A stretch of 64,000 bases of DNA from JALHNI01 sp965229305 (GTDB taxonomy: Bacteria > Acidobacteriota > Terriglobia > Bryobacterales > Bryobacteraceae): assembly GCA_965229305.1 (NCBI GenBank), contig CBDDIZ010000042.1, positions 826,861 through 890,860 of the forward strand, written 5' to 3'. The translations under genes were made by a program, and so were the position numbers. The notes under the pieces are model-generated. The model ran no database searches. It was not told the origin of the DNA and saw only the letters and a list, made by a program, of their open reading frames with translations. Below, piece by piece: positions 16,944 through 25,148 of the stretch. Every line of letters begins with the position of its first letter. Positions within the stretch are counted from its first letter, which is position 1.

Positions 16944-17576
16944 GTGGACTTGCGTTGTACGTGTGGCGCCTACCCTCCCGAAGACGCGCGCTTCTGCCAT
17001 AAGTGCGGCAGACCCCTTCTTGAGGAAACCCCAACCGACCTCGGGGCGCTGACCCCGCCGCCGCTACCCGTCGCGGCCGACCCTCCCGAGTCCGTCGTCG
17101 AGATCAGCTTTCAAAACGCTCTCGCCGTCCGTGTCAGCCTCATCGCCGCCGGCCTCGCCGTGCTGTTGTTAGGGCTCGCTGTCGCCGTCAGCAATCCTCT
17201 TCTTCAGATCCTCGCGTGCGTCATGCTCGCCATGGGTTCCGGCTTCTTCGCTGTGTATCTGTACCGCCTTCGCAGCGGCAAGCCCGTCTCCGTTCTCAGT
17301 GGTGCCCGCCTCGGCTGGATCACCGGCGTCTTTAGCTTTGTCATTCTTCTGGTGCTGATCACCATCACCTTTCTCGCCATGAGCGACGCCGGCTTCCGCG
17401 CCGCCATGCAACAGGAGCTCGACAAAGCAGGCAAGCCGGGCGACCTCCAATTGCTGGAACGCCCGGCTGAACTCCTGCTCTCTTTCGCTGCCAACTTCGT
17501 CACGCTCGCCATGATGACCAGCGTCGGCGGCGCCATGGGCGCCAAACTCCTCGGCCACGACGAGCCCGGCTCCTAG
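16944..17576 (+). CDS. Zinc-ribbon membrane protein of unknown function
   Basis: 210 residues from a GTG. Residues 5-22 form a zinc ribbon (two cysteines in RCTCGAY, two in FCHKCGRPL). A proline-rich linker of about 25 residues and then four hydrophobic segments follow: two consecutive at about 62-110, one at about 128-150 and one near the C-terminus. The layout (cytoplasmic zinc ribbon plus a small multi-spanning module) is common in uncharacterised bacterial proteins. It overlaps the convergent AAA+ gene by 4 bp and is divergent from the dehydrogenase gene by 26 bp. No function recognised. Confidence 0.75.
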   Translation: MDLRCTCGAYPPEDARFCHKCGRPLLEETPTDLGALTPPPLPVAADPPESVVEISFQNALAVRVSLIAAGLAVLLLGLAVAVSNPLLQILACVMLAMGSGFFAVYLYRLRSGKPVSVLSGARLGWITGVFSFVILLVLITITFLAMSDAGFRAAMQQELDKAGKPGDLQLLERPAELLLSFAANFVTLAMMTSVGGAMGAKLLGHDEPGS

Positions 17577-18625
17577 GCCGCCGGGTCATACAGCCGCTGC
17601 GAGAACGTCAGCGACTCGCCGCCCGTCGCCAGCGCGATCCTCACGTTGCTCCCCGGCCGGATCCTCCCCGCCAGAATGAAGCTCGCCAGTGGCTGCAGCA
17701 ATTGCCGGTGAATCGTCCGCTTCAACTCGCGCGCGCCGAACTGCGCACTCACGCCCCGCTCCAGCAGATACGCCCGCGCCTCGGGACGGACGTCCAGCGT
17801 GAACGAACGCAGCCCCAGCCGATGCCGGATGTGGTCGTCGAGCTTCGCCAGTTGCAGATCGAGAATCTGCTCCATCGCCGCCTTCGAGAGCGGCTCGTAC
17901 GTCACCGTCGAGTCCAGTCGGTTGATAAATTCCGGCGAGAAGTTGCGCCGCACGGCCTGGTCGCCGATCGCCGCCAGTTTACGCGAGCGATCCTCATCGG
18001 TGACCCCTTCGCGCTGGAAGCCGAAGCCGGACCCCAACTCCTTCATCATCGCCGCCGCGCCCAGATTGCTCGTCATGAAGATGATCGAGTTCTCGAACGT
18101 CACGCTCGTGTTGTCGCCCAGCCGCAGCAGGCCTTTGTCCAGCACGCCCAGCAACAGCCGGTTCAGCGACGGCGCCGCTTTCTCCACTTCGTCGAACAGC
18201 ACGATCGAAAGCGGCGACGCTTCGCTGGCCACTGAGCTCAGCCGGAACTGCGTCAACAGGGGCTGCGTTTCGCGATGTCCCAGATATCCGGGTGGCGCGC
18301 CAATCAGCTTGGCCACCTCGTGATCCATCTGATATTCGCCGCAATCGATTTTCAGCACCGCCTTCTCGCTGCCGTGCAGCGCTTCTGCCAGCGCCTCCAC
18401 GGTGCGGGTCTTGCCGGTGCCGGACGGCCCCAGCAGGAGGAACACGCCCGCCGGCCGCCCTTCCGGCGAAAGTCCCGCCTGGAACATCGTCACGTACGGG
18501 ACGATAGCGTCGATCGCCGCCTGCTGCCCAATCAACCGCTGACGCAGTTCGTGCGCCAAATCACGGTCGGTGGGGGGCGGAATCGTCGGGTTCCGGCGGC
18601 GGGAGTTGATGGATGTGGTCTTCAA
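17573..18625 (-). CDS. Single-module Clp-type AAA+ ATPase
   Basis: 350 residues that correspond to only the second ATPase module (D2) plus the D2 small domain of ClpA/ClpB. Walker A is LLLGPSGTGKTRTVE (about residue 64). The pore-loop region is IGAPPGYLGH, Walker B is SIVLFDEVEKA, sensor 1 is IFMTSNLGA and the arginine-finger region is RRNFSPEFINRLD. The C-terminal small domain has GARELKRTIHRQLLQPLA (sensor 2). There is no N-domain, first ATPase domain or ClpB middle coiled coil, and no IGF/IGL-type ClpP-docking loop that I can see. It may be a stand-alone unfoldase, function unknown. It is not a fragment of a longer gene: a terminator and the next gene sit immediately upstream. Confidence 0.85.
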   Translation of the reverse strand: MKTTSINSRRRNPTIPPPTDRDLAHELRQRLIGQQAAIDAIVPYVTMFQAGLSPEGRPAGVFLLLGPSGTGKTRTVEALAEALHGSEKAVLKIDCGEYQMDHEVAKLIGAPPGYLGHRETQPLLTQFRLSSVASEASPLSIVLFDEVEKAAPSLNRLLLGVLDKGLLRLGDNTSVTFENSIIFMTSNLGAAAMMKELGSGFGFQREGVTDEDRSRKLAAIGDQAVRRNFSPEFINRLDSTVTYEPLSKAAMEQILDLQLAKLDDHIRHRLGLRSFTLDVRPEARAYLLERGVSAQFGARELKRTIHRQLLQPLASFILAGRIRPGSNVRIALATGGESLTFSQRLYDPAA

Positions 18626-18673
18626 GACGCGAGGTCCTCCTTCTCGACCAACAGTATAGAAAGAGGTGTCCTA

Positions 18674-18701
18674 AAAACCGGGTCCCAAACCCCCGGTTTT
18701 G
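18674..18701 (-). terminator. Rho-independent terminator after the UDP-GlcNAc 2-epimerase gene
   Basis: A 9-bp perfect stem (18675-18683 with 18693-18701, AAAACCGGG/CCCGGTTTT) has a 9-nt loop. Read on the minus strand it ends in a run of five T. It lies 29 bp beyond the epimerase stop codon and separates that gene from the AAA+ gene. Confidence 0.8.
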
Positions 18702-18729
18702 GCCTGAATCGCAGAAATTTTTTCGACCG

Positions 18730-19869
18730 CTAAGTCGCTAAGAATGAGAGGATTGCGTCCGCAATCCGGGGGCTGGAATGCCCATCTCCGTAAGGGTTGT
18801 GAACGAAACTTCGCTTCACGTATTCTGTCGGGCTGTCCAGCAGTCGCGACCCCTGCCGAAAGATCCGCTTCTCGTCCGTTCCCACCAACTGCACCGTCCC
18901 GGCGTCGATCGCCTCCGGACGCTCCGTCTTGTCGCGCAGCACCAGAATCGGCTTGCCCAGCGACGGACCCTCTTCCTGCACGCCGCCTGAATCTGTAATC
19001 ACGAAATAGCAGCGGCGCAGCAGGTCCACAAACGACACATAGTCCAGCGGCTCGATCAATTGAATATTCGGTTGATCGGCCAACTGCTCCTTCACCACGG
19101 CTTGTACCGCCGGGTTCGGATGCACGGGCAGAATCATGTGCACGTCATCGCGCGCGGCGATCTTCCGCAGCGCCCGGCACACCTTCAACTGACCGTCGCC
19201 AAAGCTCTCCCGCCGGTGCATTGTCACCAGAACGATTCGCCGGCCCGGGGGCGGCTCGAATGATTGTGCGGGAATCAGTTCCCCGCTCACGATCTGGTCG
19301 CGCACAAACAGCAGCGCGTCGATGCCCGTGTTGCCGGTCACGTGAATGTACTTCTCGAGTACGCCTTCGGCCAGCAGATGGCCGCGCGCGCGGTCGGTCG
19401 CCGCGAAGTGCAGCGCCGAAAGCCGCGTCGTCACCACGCGGTTCATCTCTTCCGGAAACGGCTGCCAGAGATCGAAAGTCCGCAGTCCGGCTTCCACGTG
19501 CGCTACCGGGATCTGCTGATAAAACGCGGCGAGAGCGCCGCAGAAAGTTGAAGTGGTATCGCCTTGCACCACCACCAGGTCCGGCTGAAAGTCTTTCAGC
19601 ACCGGCTCCAGACCTGCCAGAATTCGCGCTGTCGACGCCGTAAGCGTCTGCCCGGCCTGCATCGAGTCCAGGTCCACTTCGGGCTCCACCTCGAAAATCG
19701 CCAGCACCGAGTCCAGCATCTGCCGATGCTGAGCCGTCACGCAGACTCGCACCTCAAACTCCTCCGGGCGCGATTGCAGTTCGCGTACCACCGGAGAAAG
19801 CTTGATGGCCTCGGGCCGCGTGCCGAAAAGAATCAGCACTCGCTTGGGGCGGTTGATTTCGTTGGACAC
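18730..19869 (-). CDS. wecB: UDP-N-acetylglucosamine 2-epimerase (non-hydrolysing)
   Basis: 379 residues, the usual length. GT-B-like fold with the WecB landmarks: LILFGTRPEAIKLSPV near the N-terminus; VCVTAQHRQMLD; VVQGDTTSTF; HVEAGLRT; FPEEMNRV; LVTMHRRESFG; and DSGGVQEEGPSLGKPILVLRDKTERPEA. It interconverts UDP-GlcNAc and UDP-ManNAc for surface polysaccharide synthesis. It follows infA on the same strand after 12 bp, so it is probably co-transcribed, and a terminator follows. With rmlABC and the export permease it indicates surface-glycan production in this chromosomal region. Confidence 0.94.
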   Translation of the reverse strand: MSNEINRPKRVLILFGTRPEAIKLSPVVRELQSRPEEFEVRVCVTAQHRQMLDSVLAIFEVEPEVDLDSMQAGQTLTASTARILAGLEPVLKDFQPDLVVVQGDTTSTFCGALAAFYQQIPVAHVEAGLRTFDLWQPFPEEMNRVVTTRLSALHFAATDRARGHLLAEGVLEKYIHVTGNTGIDALLFVRDQIVSGELIPAQSFEPPPGRRIVLVTMHRRESFGDGQLKVCRALRKIAARDDVHMILPVHPNPAVQAVVKEQLADQPNIQLIEPLDYVSFVDLLRRCYFVITDSGGVQEEGPSLGKPILVLRDKTERPEAIDAGTVQLVGTDEKRIFRQGSRLLDSPTEYVKRSFVHNPYGDGHSSPRIADAILSFLAT

Positions 19870-19881
19870 TGGCGGCGGGTA

Positions 19882-20100
19882 CTACTTGTGGCGGTAAGTG
19901 ATGCGGCCCTTGGTGAGGTCGTAAGGCGAGAGTTCCATGGTGACGCGGTCACCGGCCAGAACTCGAATGCGGTTGCGGCGCAGCTTGCCGGCGAGGTGAG
20001 CGAGGACAGTCCGTTCCTGATCCAATTGAACGCTGAATAATCCGCTCGGGAATTTCTCCACCACGGTGCCGGTCACTTCAATACAATCTTCTTTACTCAT
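19882..20100 (-). CDS. infA: Translation initiation factor IF-1
   Basis: 72 residues from the ATG at 20100, preceded by GGAGG about 5 nt upstream; the typical IF-1 length. S1-like OB fold: MSKEDCIEVTGTVVEKFPSG, then the conserved HLAGKLRRNRIRVLAGDRV and MELSPYDLTKGRITYR. It occupies the A site region of the 30S subunit during initiation. It stands apart from the ribosomal-protein operon where infA is often found and instead leads into wecB; additional infA copies elsewhere in the genome are possible. Confidence 0.95.
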   Translation of the reverse strand: MSKEDCIEVTGTVVEKFPSGLFSVQLDQERTVLAHLAGKLRRNRIRVLAGDRVTMELSPYDLTKGRITYRHK

Positions 20101-20256
20101 TGCCCTCCTAGGCAAAACCGTCGATTGGGGAGCGTTTTTTCGTCACCCGCCCAACTGACATTATCAAATGAATCGACCAATATTTTCAGGATAACCGATT
20201 GTCGCGATTTGGGTAAGGTGGCCAAGGCGCTAAACTGCAAAGGGTACCTGGCAATT

Positions 20257-21084
20257 GTGGCGCAATTAAGTAGTGTGAAGGACCGCGGCATCCTGATTAC
20301 CGGAGCCGGCCGCGGCATTGGCAAACGGTTAGCAATCGGACTGGCTCAAATGGGCGCCCGCGTGGGCCTGTTATCCCGCAGCAAAGGCGAACTCGACCTC
20401 GCCGCCCTCGAAATCGAACACGCCGGCGGCACGTCTCTCCGCATTCGTGCCGACGTTCGCGACTATGATCAGGTCGTCACCGCCGTCGAACGCATGCGCG
20501 CTCACTTCGGCGAACTCGAAGCCGTCATTTGCGCTGCGGGCATCCAAGGCCCCATCGGACCTCTGCACGAGCTCGACCCCCAGCTCTGGGCCGACACCGT
20601 GAACACCAACCTCCTCGGCATCATGCACTGCTGCCACGCCGCGCTCCCCTCGATGATCGCCGCCCGCCGCGGCAAACTCCTCCTGCTCGCCGGCGGCGGC
20701 TCCACCAAACCGCGCCCCCACTTCACCGCGTATTCGGCCGCCAAAGCCGGCGTCGTCCGCTTCGCCGAAAGCCTCTCCTACGAAGTGGACCGTCACAACG
20801 TCCAGGTCAACTGCATGGCTCCCGGCTCCGCCTACACCAACATGACCGACGAGATCCTCGCCGCCGGCGATCGCGCCGGTGAGCGCGAACAGGACGATGC
20901 GCGCCAAGTTCGCCAAAACGGCGGCGTGCCCCCCGACAAACAGATTCAACTCGCCGCTTTCCTCGTCTCCGAAAGCTCCAACCACCTCTCCGGCAAGCTC
21001 ATCCATGTCAACGACGATTGGAAGCGCTTCGAGAAGGAAAGCGTCAGCCCCGAAGCCTACACCCTCCGCCGGATCCAGAAGTGA
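20257..21084 (+). CDS. Short-chain dehydrogenase/reductase
   Basis: 275 residues from the GTG at 20257; a GTG at 20275 is equally possible, and neither has a strong ribosome-binding site. Classical SDR: cofactor motif TGAGRGIGKRLA, acidic DVRDYD, the NAG-type motif written as CAAGIQGP, catalytic Tyr-Lys in YSAAKAGVVRFAE, and a NCMAPGSAYTNM segment after beta-6. Replacement of the usual Ser before YxxxK by LLAGGGSTKPRPHFTAY keeps a Ser/Gly-rich strand. Substrate unknown. It is translationally coupled to fdhD (GTGA overlap). Confidence 0.85.
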   Translation: MAQLSSVKDRGILITGAGRGIGKRLAIGLAQMGARVGLLSRSKGELDLAALEIEHAGGTSLRIRADVRDYDQVVTAVERMRAHFGELEAVICAAGIQGPIGPLHELDPQLWADTVNTNLLGIMHCCHAALPSMIAARRGKLLLLAGGGSTKPRPHFTAYSAAKAGVVRFAESLSYEVDRHNVQVNCMAPGSAYTNMTDEILAAGDRAGEREQDDARQVRQNGGVPPDKQIQLAAFLVSESSNHLSGKLIHVNDDWKRFEKESVSPEAYTLRRIQK

Positions 21085-21896
21085 AGACTGCCGCCGTCGA
21101 CGTGGTGCGCTACGCCGCTGGCGACTCTCACTCTGCCGCTGACCAGGTCGGCGTCGAAGAGCCCCTCGAGATCCGTCTGGGCTATCTCCGCGACGGCACC
21201 CGCCTCTACCGCAATGTCGTCGTCACCATGCGCACCCCCGGCGACGATGCCGACCTCGCCGCCGGCTTCCTGTACACCGAAGGCATTCTCACGGCCGCCT
21301 CGCAGATCGAGTCCATTGAGCCATGGGAAGGCCTCCCCAACATCCTCCGCGTCCACCTCGCCCCCGGGGTCGACGTCGACTGGAAGCGCTTGGAGCGGCT
21401 CACCTACGCCGCTTCCAGTTGCGGACTCTGCGGCAAAGCCTCCATCGAAATGGTCGCCGCCCGCCTTCCGGACCATCCCCCCGCCGACCTTGCCTTCGCC
21501 GCGCCGCTCCTGCTCGAACTTCCCGCTCGCCTCGCTGCTCACCAACAAGCCTTCGCCGCCACCGGTTCGCTCCACGCCGCCGCTCTTTTCGACGAGACCG
21601 GCCAACTCCTGTCCTCCTTCGAAGACGTCGGCCGCCACAACGCCGTAGACAAACTTATCGGTGCCGCTTGGCGCGCCGGCCAACCCTTCGCCCGCTGCCT
21701 GATGCTGGTCAGCGGCCGCGCCGGCTTCGAGCTCGTTCAAAAGGCCGCCATGGCGGGCCTTCCCGTCATGGCCGCCGTCGGCGCCCCCTCCAGTCTTGCC
21801 GTCGAACTGGCGGACTCCGCCGGCCTCACCCTCATCGGCTTCCTCCGCGATCGACGCTTCAACATCTACACCGCCGCGCACCGGATTCGCCCGTAG
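21081..21896 (+). CDS. fdhD: Formate dehydrogenase accessory sulfurtransferase FdhD
   Basis: 271 residues from the GTG at 21081 that overlaps the SDR stop. The N-terminal VEEPLEIRL and FLYTEGIL segments, the sulfur-carrying cysteine pair in ASSCGLCGKAS (about residue 116), and SFEDVGRHNAVDKLIG with SGRAGFELVQKA are the FdhD signatures. FdhD transfers sulfur from IscS to the molybdenum/tungsten bis-MGD cofactor of formate dehydrogenases. No formate dehydrogenase gene lies in the window, so its client is elsewhere. Confidence 0.92.
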   Translation: MKTAAVDVVRYAAGDSHSAADQVGVEEPLEIRLGYLRDGTRLYRNVVVTMRTPGDDADLAAGFLYTEGILTAASQIESIEPWEGLPNILRVHLAPGVDVDWKRLERLTYAASSCGLCGKASIEMVAARLPDHPPADLAFAAPLLLELPARLAAHQQAFAATGSLHAAALFDETGQLLSSFEDVGRHNAVDKLIGAAWRAGQPFARCLMLVSGRAGFELVQKAAMAGLPVMAAVGAPSSLAVELADSAGLTLIGFLRDRRFNIYTAAHRIRP

Positions 21897-21926
21897 CGCT
21901 ATCCTAGAGGTTTTGGGAGGCTCCTG

Positions 21927-22454
21927 TTGAGTATTGGTAACGCGATCAGCGCATTCTTTGGCATTCTGTTCAAGAATCAGATTCCTGACGATGTCGCTGC
22001 CGCTTTGGGCTGGGTGCGCCGCGAAAACAAGCCGAAACCGGCTGCGGCGGAAAAACCCAAAGAAACCGTGGGGCCCGTCGATGGCTCCCTGCAAATCCTC
22101 GGCCTGCTGCAGCGCGACGCGCGCTTGGTCGACTTTCTGATGGAAAACATCGCCCCTTACACCGATGACCAGATCGGCGCCGCTGTTCGTGGCGTCCACG
22201 AACAGAGCCGGCAAACGCTCGAACGCTACTTCCAGCTCACCCCCGTCATCGACGGCGTGGAAGGCACTTACGCCAAGGTCACCACCAAGGATCCTGCCGC
22301 CGTCAAACTGCTGGGCAACGTCCCAGCCGATGGCAAAGCCGCCGGCGGCACGCTCCGCCATCGTGGCTGGCGCGTCGTCAAAACGGACCTGCCGCCGATC
22401 TTCCCCCACCAGAAGACCGACATCCTCGCCCCCGCCGAAATCGAAGTCGCCTAA
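21927..22454 (+). CDS. DUF2760 family protein
   Basis: 175 residues from a TTG that follows GGGAGG. A short amphipathic or hydrophobic N-terminus (AISAFFGILFKNQIPDDVAAAL), a Lys/Pro/Ala linker (about 34-48), then the conserved domain SLQILGLLQRDARLVDFLMENI and DDQIGAAVRGVHEQSRQTLERYF, ending GTLRHRGWRVVKTDLPPI. DUF2760 is known mainly from its pairing with Hsp70-family genes, and here the Hsp70 gene starts 3 bp after this stop. Molecular function is unknown; a co-chaperone-like or targeting role is inferred from the pairing alone. Confidence 0.8.
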   Translation: MSIGNAISAFFGILFKNQIPDDVAAALGWVRRENKPKPAAAEKPKETVGPVDGSLQILGLLQRDARLVDFLMENIAPYTDDQIGAAVRGVHEQSRQTLERYFQLTPVIDGVEGTYAKVTTKDPAAVKLLGNVPADGKAAGGTLRHRGWRVVKTDLPPIFPHQKTDILAPAEIEVA

Positions 22455-22457
22455 CCA

Positions 22458-24209
22458 ATGAAGCCAGTACTGGGCATTGACCTCGGCACCACCAACTGCG
22501 CCCTCGCGCGCGGCCCCGTCTCTCTCGAGCCTGAGTCCGGGACGATTGATCTCCAGCCCATTCCCCAATTGGTGAACCCCGGCGAAGTCCAATCGCCAGA
22601 CCTCCTGCCCTCCTTCGTCTTTCTGCCCGGTCCGGCGGACTTTCCCGCCGGCTCCACCGCGCTTCCCTGGGACGAGAATCCGCCCTACGTCGTGGGCACG
22701 CTCGCCCGCAAGCGCGGCAGTGAAAATGCCGGCCGCCTCGTCGCCTCCGCCAAGAGCTGGCTCTCGCACTCCGGCGTCGACCGTAACTCGCCCCTCCTGC
22801 CTTCCGCCGCCCCCGAAGGCGTGCCCCGCATCTCGCCCGTCGAAGCCTCCCGCGCCTATCTCGCCCATCTCAAAGACTCGAGCGACCTCGACTTCGCCGC
22901 CCATCAACTCCTGGTCACCGTCCCGGCTTCCTTCGACGCCGTCGCCCGCGACCTCACCCTCAAAGCCGCCACGCAAGCCGGCTATCAGGACGTCATCCTT
23001 CTCGAAGAGCCCCAGGCCGCCTTCTACGCCTGGCTGGAACGCCACCCTGACTGGCGCGAGCGCATCGGCCCCAAAGACCGCATCCTCGTCATCGACGTCG
23101 GCGGCGGCACCACGGACTTCACCCTCATCGCCGTCCACGACCAGCAAGGCGCCCTCGGCCTGGAACGCCTCGCCGTCGGCGAGCACATCCTGCTTGGCGG
23201 CGACAACATGGACCTCGCGCTCGCCCGCTTCGTCGAACAGCGCCTTCCCAAGCTCGATCCCGTCCAATTCCAGTCGCTCTGGCAGCAATGCCGCGCCGCG
23301 AAGGAAGTTCTCCTCGCCAACGACGGCCCGAACGAACATCCCATCACCCTGCTCGGCCGCGGCTCGTCGCTGATCGGCGGCACCATCAAGGGCCAACTCA
23401 CCCGCGCCGAAGTGCGCGAATTGCTGCTGAACGGCTTCTTCCCGCAAGTCTCGTCCTCGGAAATGCCCGAGCGCGCCAAGCGCTCCGGCCTCCAGGCGCT
23501 CGGGCTGCCGTACACCGCCGATGCCGCCATCACGCGTCACTTGGCCCAGTTCCTGCGCTCCGTGAAGCCCGGCGTGCTCACCGCGCCCACCCACGTCCTC
23601 TTCAATGGCGGCGTTTTCCGCGCCGGAGCCTTGCGCGAACGCGTCCTCGCCGTGCTCAACCAATGGCTCGCCGCCGAAGGTGCTCCGCCCGCCAAGGCTC
23701 TCGATGGTGAAGACCTCATGCACGCCGTCGCCCGCGGCGCCGCCTACTACGGCGTCATGCGCCAAACCCCCGGCGGCATCCGCATCCGCGGCGGCGTCCC
23801 ACGCACTTACTACATCGGCATCGAAGAATCCCTGCCCGCCGTCCCCTTCATGAAGCCGCCGCTCAAAGCGCTTACCGTCGTCCCCTTTGGCATGGAAGAA
23901 GGCACCACCCACCGCTTCTCCGACCGTGAGTTCGGCCTCGTCGTCGGCGAACCCGCCGAGTTCCGCTTCTTCGTCTCCACCACCCGCCGTCAGGACGACG
24001 CCGGCGAACTCCTCGAACGCGTCACCGACGAACTAGAAGAGCTGCCCGCCATGGAAGTCGCCCTCCCGGCCAACGCCGGCGATTCCGGCATCATTGCCGC
24101 CACGCTCGAATCCACCGTCACCGAAACCGGCCTGTTACAACTCTGGATCGTCGCCCGCGATGGCCGTCGCTGGAAACTCGAATTCAACGTCCGCGAGAAG
24201 GCCACTTAG
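22458..24209 (+). CDS. Hsp70-family protein (DnaK-like, divergent)
   Basis: 583 residues. Actin-fold ATPase motifs are clear: phosphate 1 VLGIDLGTTNCALARG, connect 1 LLEEPQAAFYAWL, phosphate 2 ILVIDVGGGTTDFTLIAV, and adenosine motif HVLFNGGVFRAGALRERV. The C-terminal about 150 residues are short and beta-rich (PFGMEEGTTHRFSDREFGLV and RWKLEFNVREKAT) without the helical lid and EEVD-type tail of DnaK. It is therefore a non-canonical Hsp70, not the general chaperone. It is co-transcribed with the DUF2760 gene. Substrate and partner J-protein unknown; none is encoded nearby. Confidence 0.88.
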   Translation: MKPVLGIDLGTTNCALARGPVSLEPESGTIDLQPIPQLVNPGEVQSPDLLPSFVFLPGPADFPAGSTALPWDENPPYVVGTLARKRGSENAGRLVASAKSWLSHSGVDRNSPLLPSAAPEGVPRISPVEASRAYLAHLKDSSDLDFAAHQLLVTVPASFDAVARDLTLKAATQAGYQDVILLEEPQAAFYAWLERHPDWRERIGPKDRILVIDVGGGTTDFTLIAVHDQQGALGLERLAVGEHILLGGDNMDLALARFVEQRLPKLDPVQFQSLWQQCRAAKEVLLANDGPNEHPITLLGRGSSLIGGTIKGQLTRAEVRELLLNGFFPQVSSSEMPERAKRSGLQALGLPYTADAAITRHLAQFLRSVKPGVLTAPTHVLFNGGVFRAGALRERVLAVLNQWLAAEGAPPAKALDGEDLMHAVARGAAYYGVMRQTPGGIRIRGGVPRTYYIGIEESLPAVPFMKPPLKALTVVPFGMEEGTTHRFSDREFGLVVGEPAEFRFFVSTTRRQDDAGELLERVTDELEELPAMEVALPANAGDSGIIAATLESTVTETGLLQLWIVARDGRRWKLEFNVREKAT

Positions 24210-24236
24210 CCCGAAAGTACTAAACCATCCGTCGAG

Positions 24237-24258
24237 AAGTACCGCAATCTAGGTACTT
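24237..24258. promoter_or_regulatory. 7-bp inverted repeat (candidate operator)
   Basis: AAGTACC (24237-24243) and GGTACTT (24252-24258) form a perfect inverted repeat with an 8-nt spacer. A further AAGTAC lies 22 bp upstream (24215-24220), on the same face of the helix. It is in the only gap between the Hsp70 stop and the next gene, and no T-run follows, so an operator is more likely than a terminator. Confidence 0.45.
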
Positions 24259-24345
24259 AAAGTTGCCAAATTAGTCCTGTTTTGCGGTTAGGCCTTGCTT
24301 CGCCTCCCGAAAAGCGTGTACATAGAGGGTAGTTACACTTCCCCC

Positions 24346-24789
24346 GTGCTAACGCTCAAATACACCTTTGAAGCGTCGGTTCATGAAATGAGCCGGTTGC
24401 TGTCCGAGGAGGGTTACCCCTCTCGGATTGCCTGGGTCCAGCCCGGACACGTCGTCTACTATCGTCGACGCCTGTACGTGCACGTGCCCAACACCATGAT
24501 CACGGCCATGGTCGCCCGTTCCTATTTCCGCGCCGGCTTCGACCAAGGGCTGGGCCTCACCGTCGATGCCATCTGCCGCCTCGGCGACGTCACCTTCTGC
24601 TCCGTCTTCGTTCCGGAAAACGCCGCTCAAGCCCGCCGCTTGGGCCTCGACAAAGACGAAGTCCGCATGTCCGTCCTCATCGACCCCGTGCCCGCCAAGC
24701 GCATCACCAACCCGCTCGTGTGGGCTCTGCTCCGTTGGCTCGGCCGCCGGAACACCCCCGTCGTCGCCAAGCTCTTTCGCGACGTCTAG
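24346..24789 (+). CDS. Protein of unknown function
   Basis: 147 residues from the GTG at 24346, which has GAGGG about 15 nt upstream; the frame continues 17 codons higher and other starts are possible. I recognise no family. What can be seen: no signal peptide or membrane segment, a hydrophobic core that alternates strands and helices (HEMSRLLSEEGYPSRIAWV, HVVYYRRRLYVHVP, GLGLTVDAICRLGDVTFCSVFV), and a basic C-terminus rich in Arg and Trp (LVWALLRWLGRRN). The overall impression is a small alpha/beta protein. It overlaps the convergent DUF423 gene by 4 bp. Confidence 0.65.
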   Translation: MLTLKYTFEASVHEMSRLLSEEGYPSRIAWVQPGHVVYYRRRLYVHVPNTMITAMVARSYFRAGFDQGLGLTVDAICRLGDVTFCSVFVPENAAQARRLGLDKDEVRMSVLIDPVPAKRITNPLVWALLRWLGRRNTPVVAKLFRDV

Positions 24790-25130
24790 TTCCGCGCCAT
24801 CGTATAAGCCAGCGTCAGCCAAGCCACGATAAACGCCACGCCGCCGAACGGCGTCACCGCGCCCAGCGTCCGCACGCCCGTCACCGCCAGCAGATACAAC
24901 GACCCCGAAAACAGCCCAATCCCCACCACCAGCAGCCACTTCACTAACGTCAGGTCTCGCGGAATCAGCGACACCGCCAGCAATCCCAGCGCATGCACGA
25001 AATGGTAGAAGACGGCCTTCTCGTACACCCCCATCGAATACGCGTCCAGCCGGTCCCGCAGCGCATGCGCGCCAAAGGCGCCAATCATCACGGCCAGCGC
25101 CAGTAACCCGGCGGCGATTGAGGTCCACAT
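24786..25130 (-). CDS. DUF423 (YgdD-type) small membrane protein
   Basis: 114 residues with four transmembrane helices. The family signature is present: GAFGAHALRDRLDAYSMGVYEKAVFYHFVHALGLL near the N-terminus, then LFSGSLYLLAVTG and TPFGGVAFIVAW. DUF423 proteins are ubiquitous inner-membrane proteins of unknown role. Length matches the family (110-130). It is divergent from the aldolase gene across 18 bp. Confidence 0.9.
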   Translation of the reverse strand: MWTSIAAGLLALAVMIGAFGAHALRDRLDAYSMGVYEKAVFYHFVHALGLLAVSLIPRDLTLVKWLLVVGIGLFSGSLYLLAVTGVRTLGAVTPFGGVAFIVAWLTLAYTMARN

Positions 25131-25148
25131 ATCGTTATCGTAGAGTCT

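Noticed and set aside
21057..23912. 951-codon open frame on the minus strand across fdhD, DUF2760 and Hsp70
   Set aside because: Composition is an antisense artefact (Gly, Val, Asp, Glu-rich, no domain). The plus-strand genes are clear homologues, and long antisense frames are common in GC-rich DNA.
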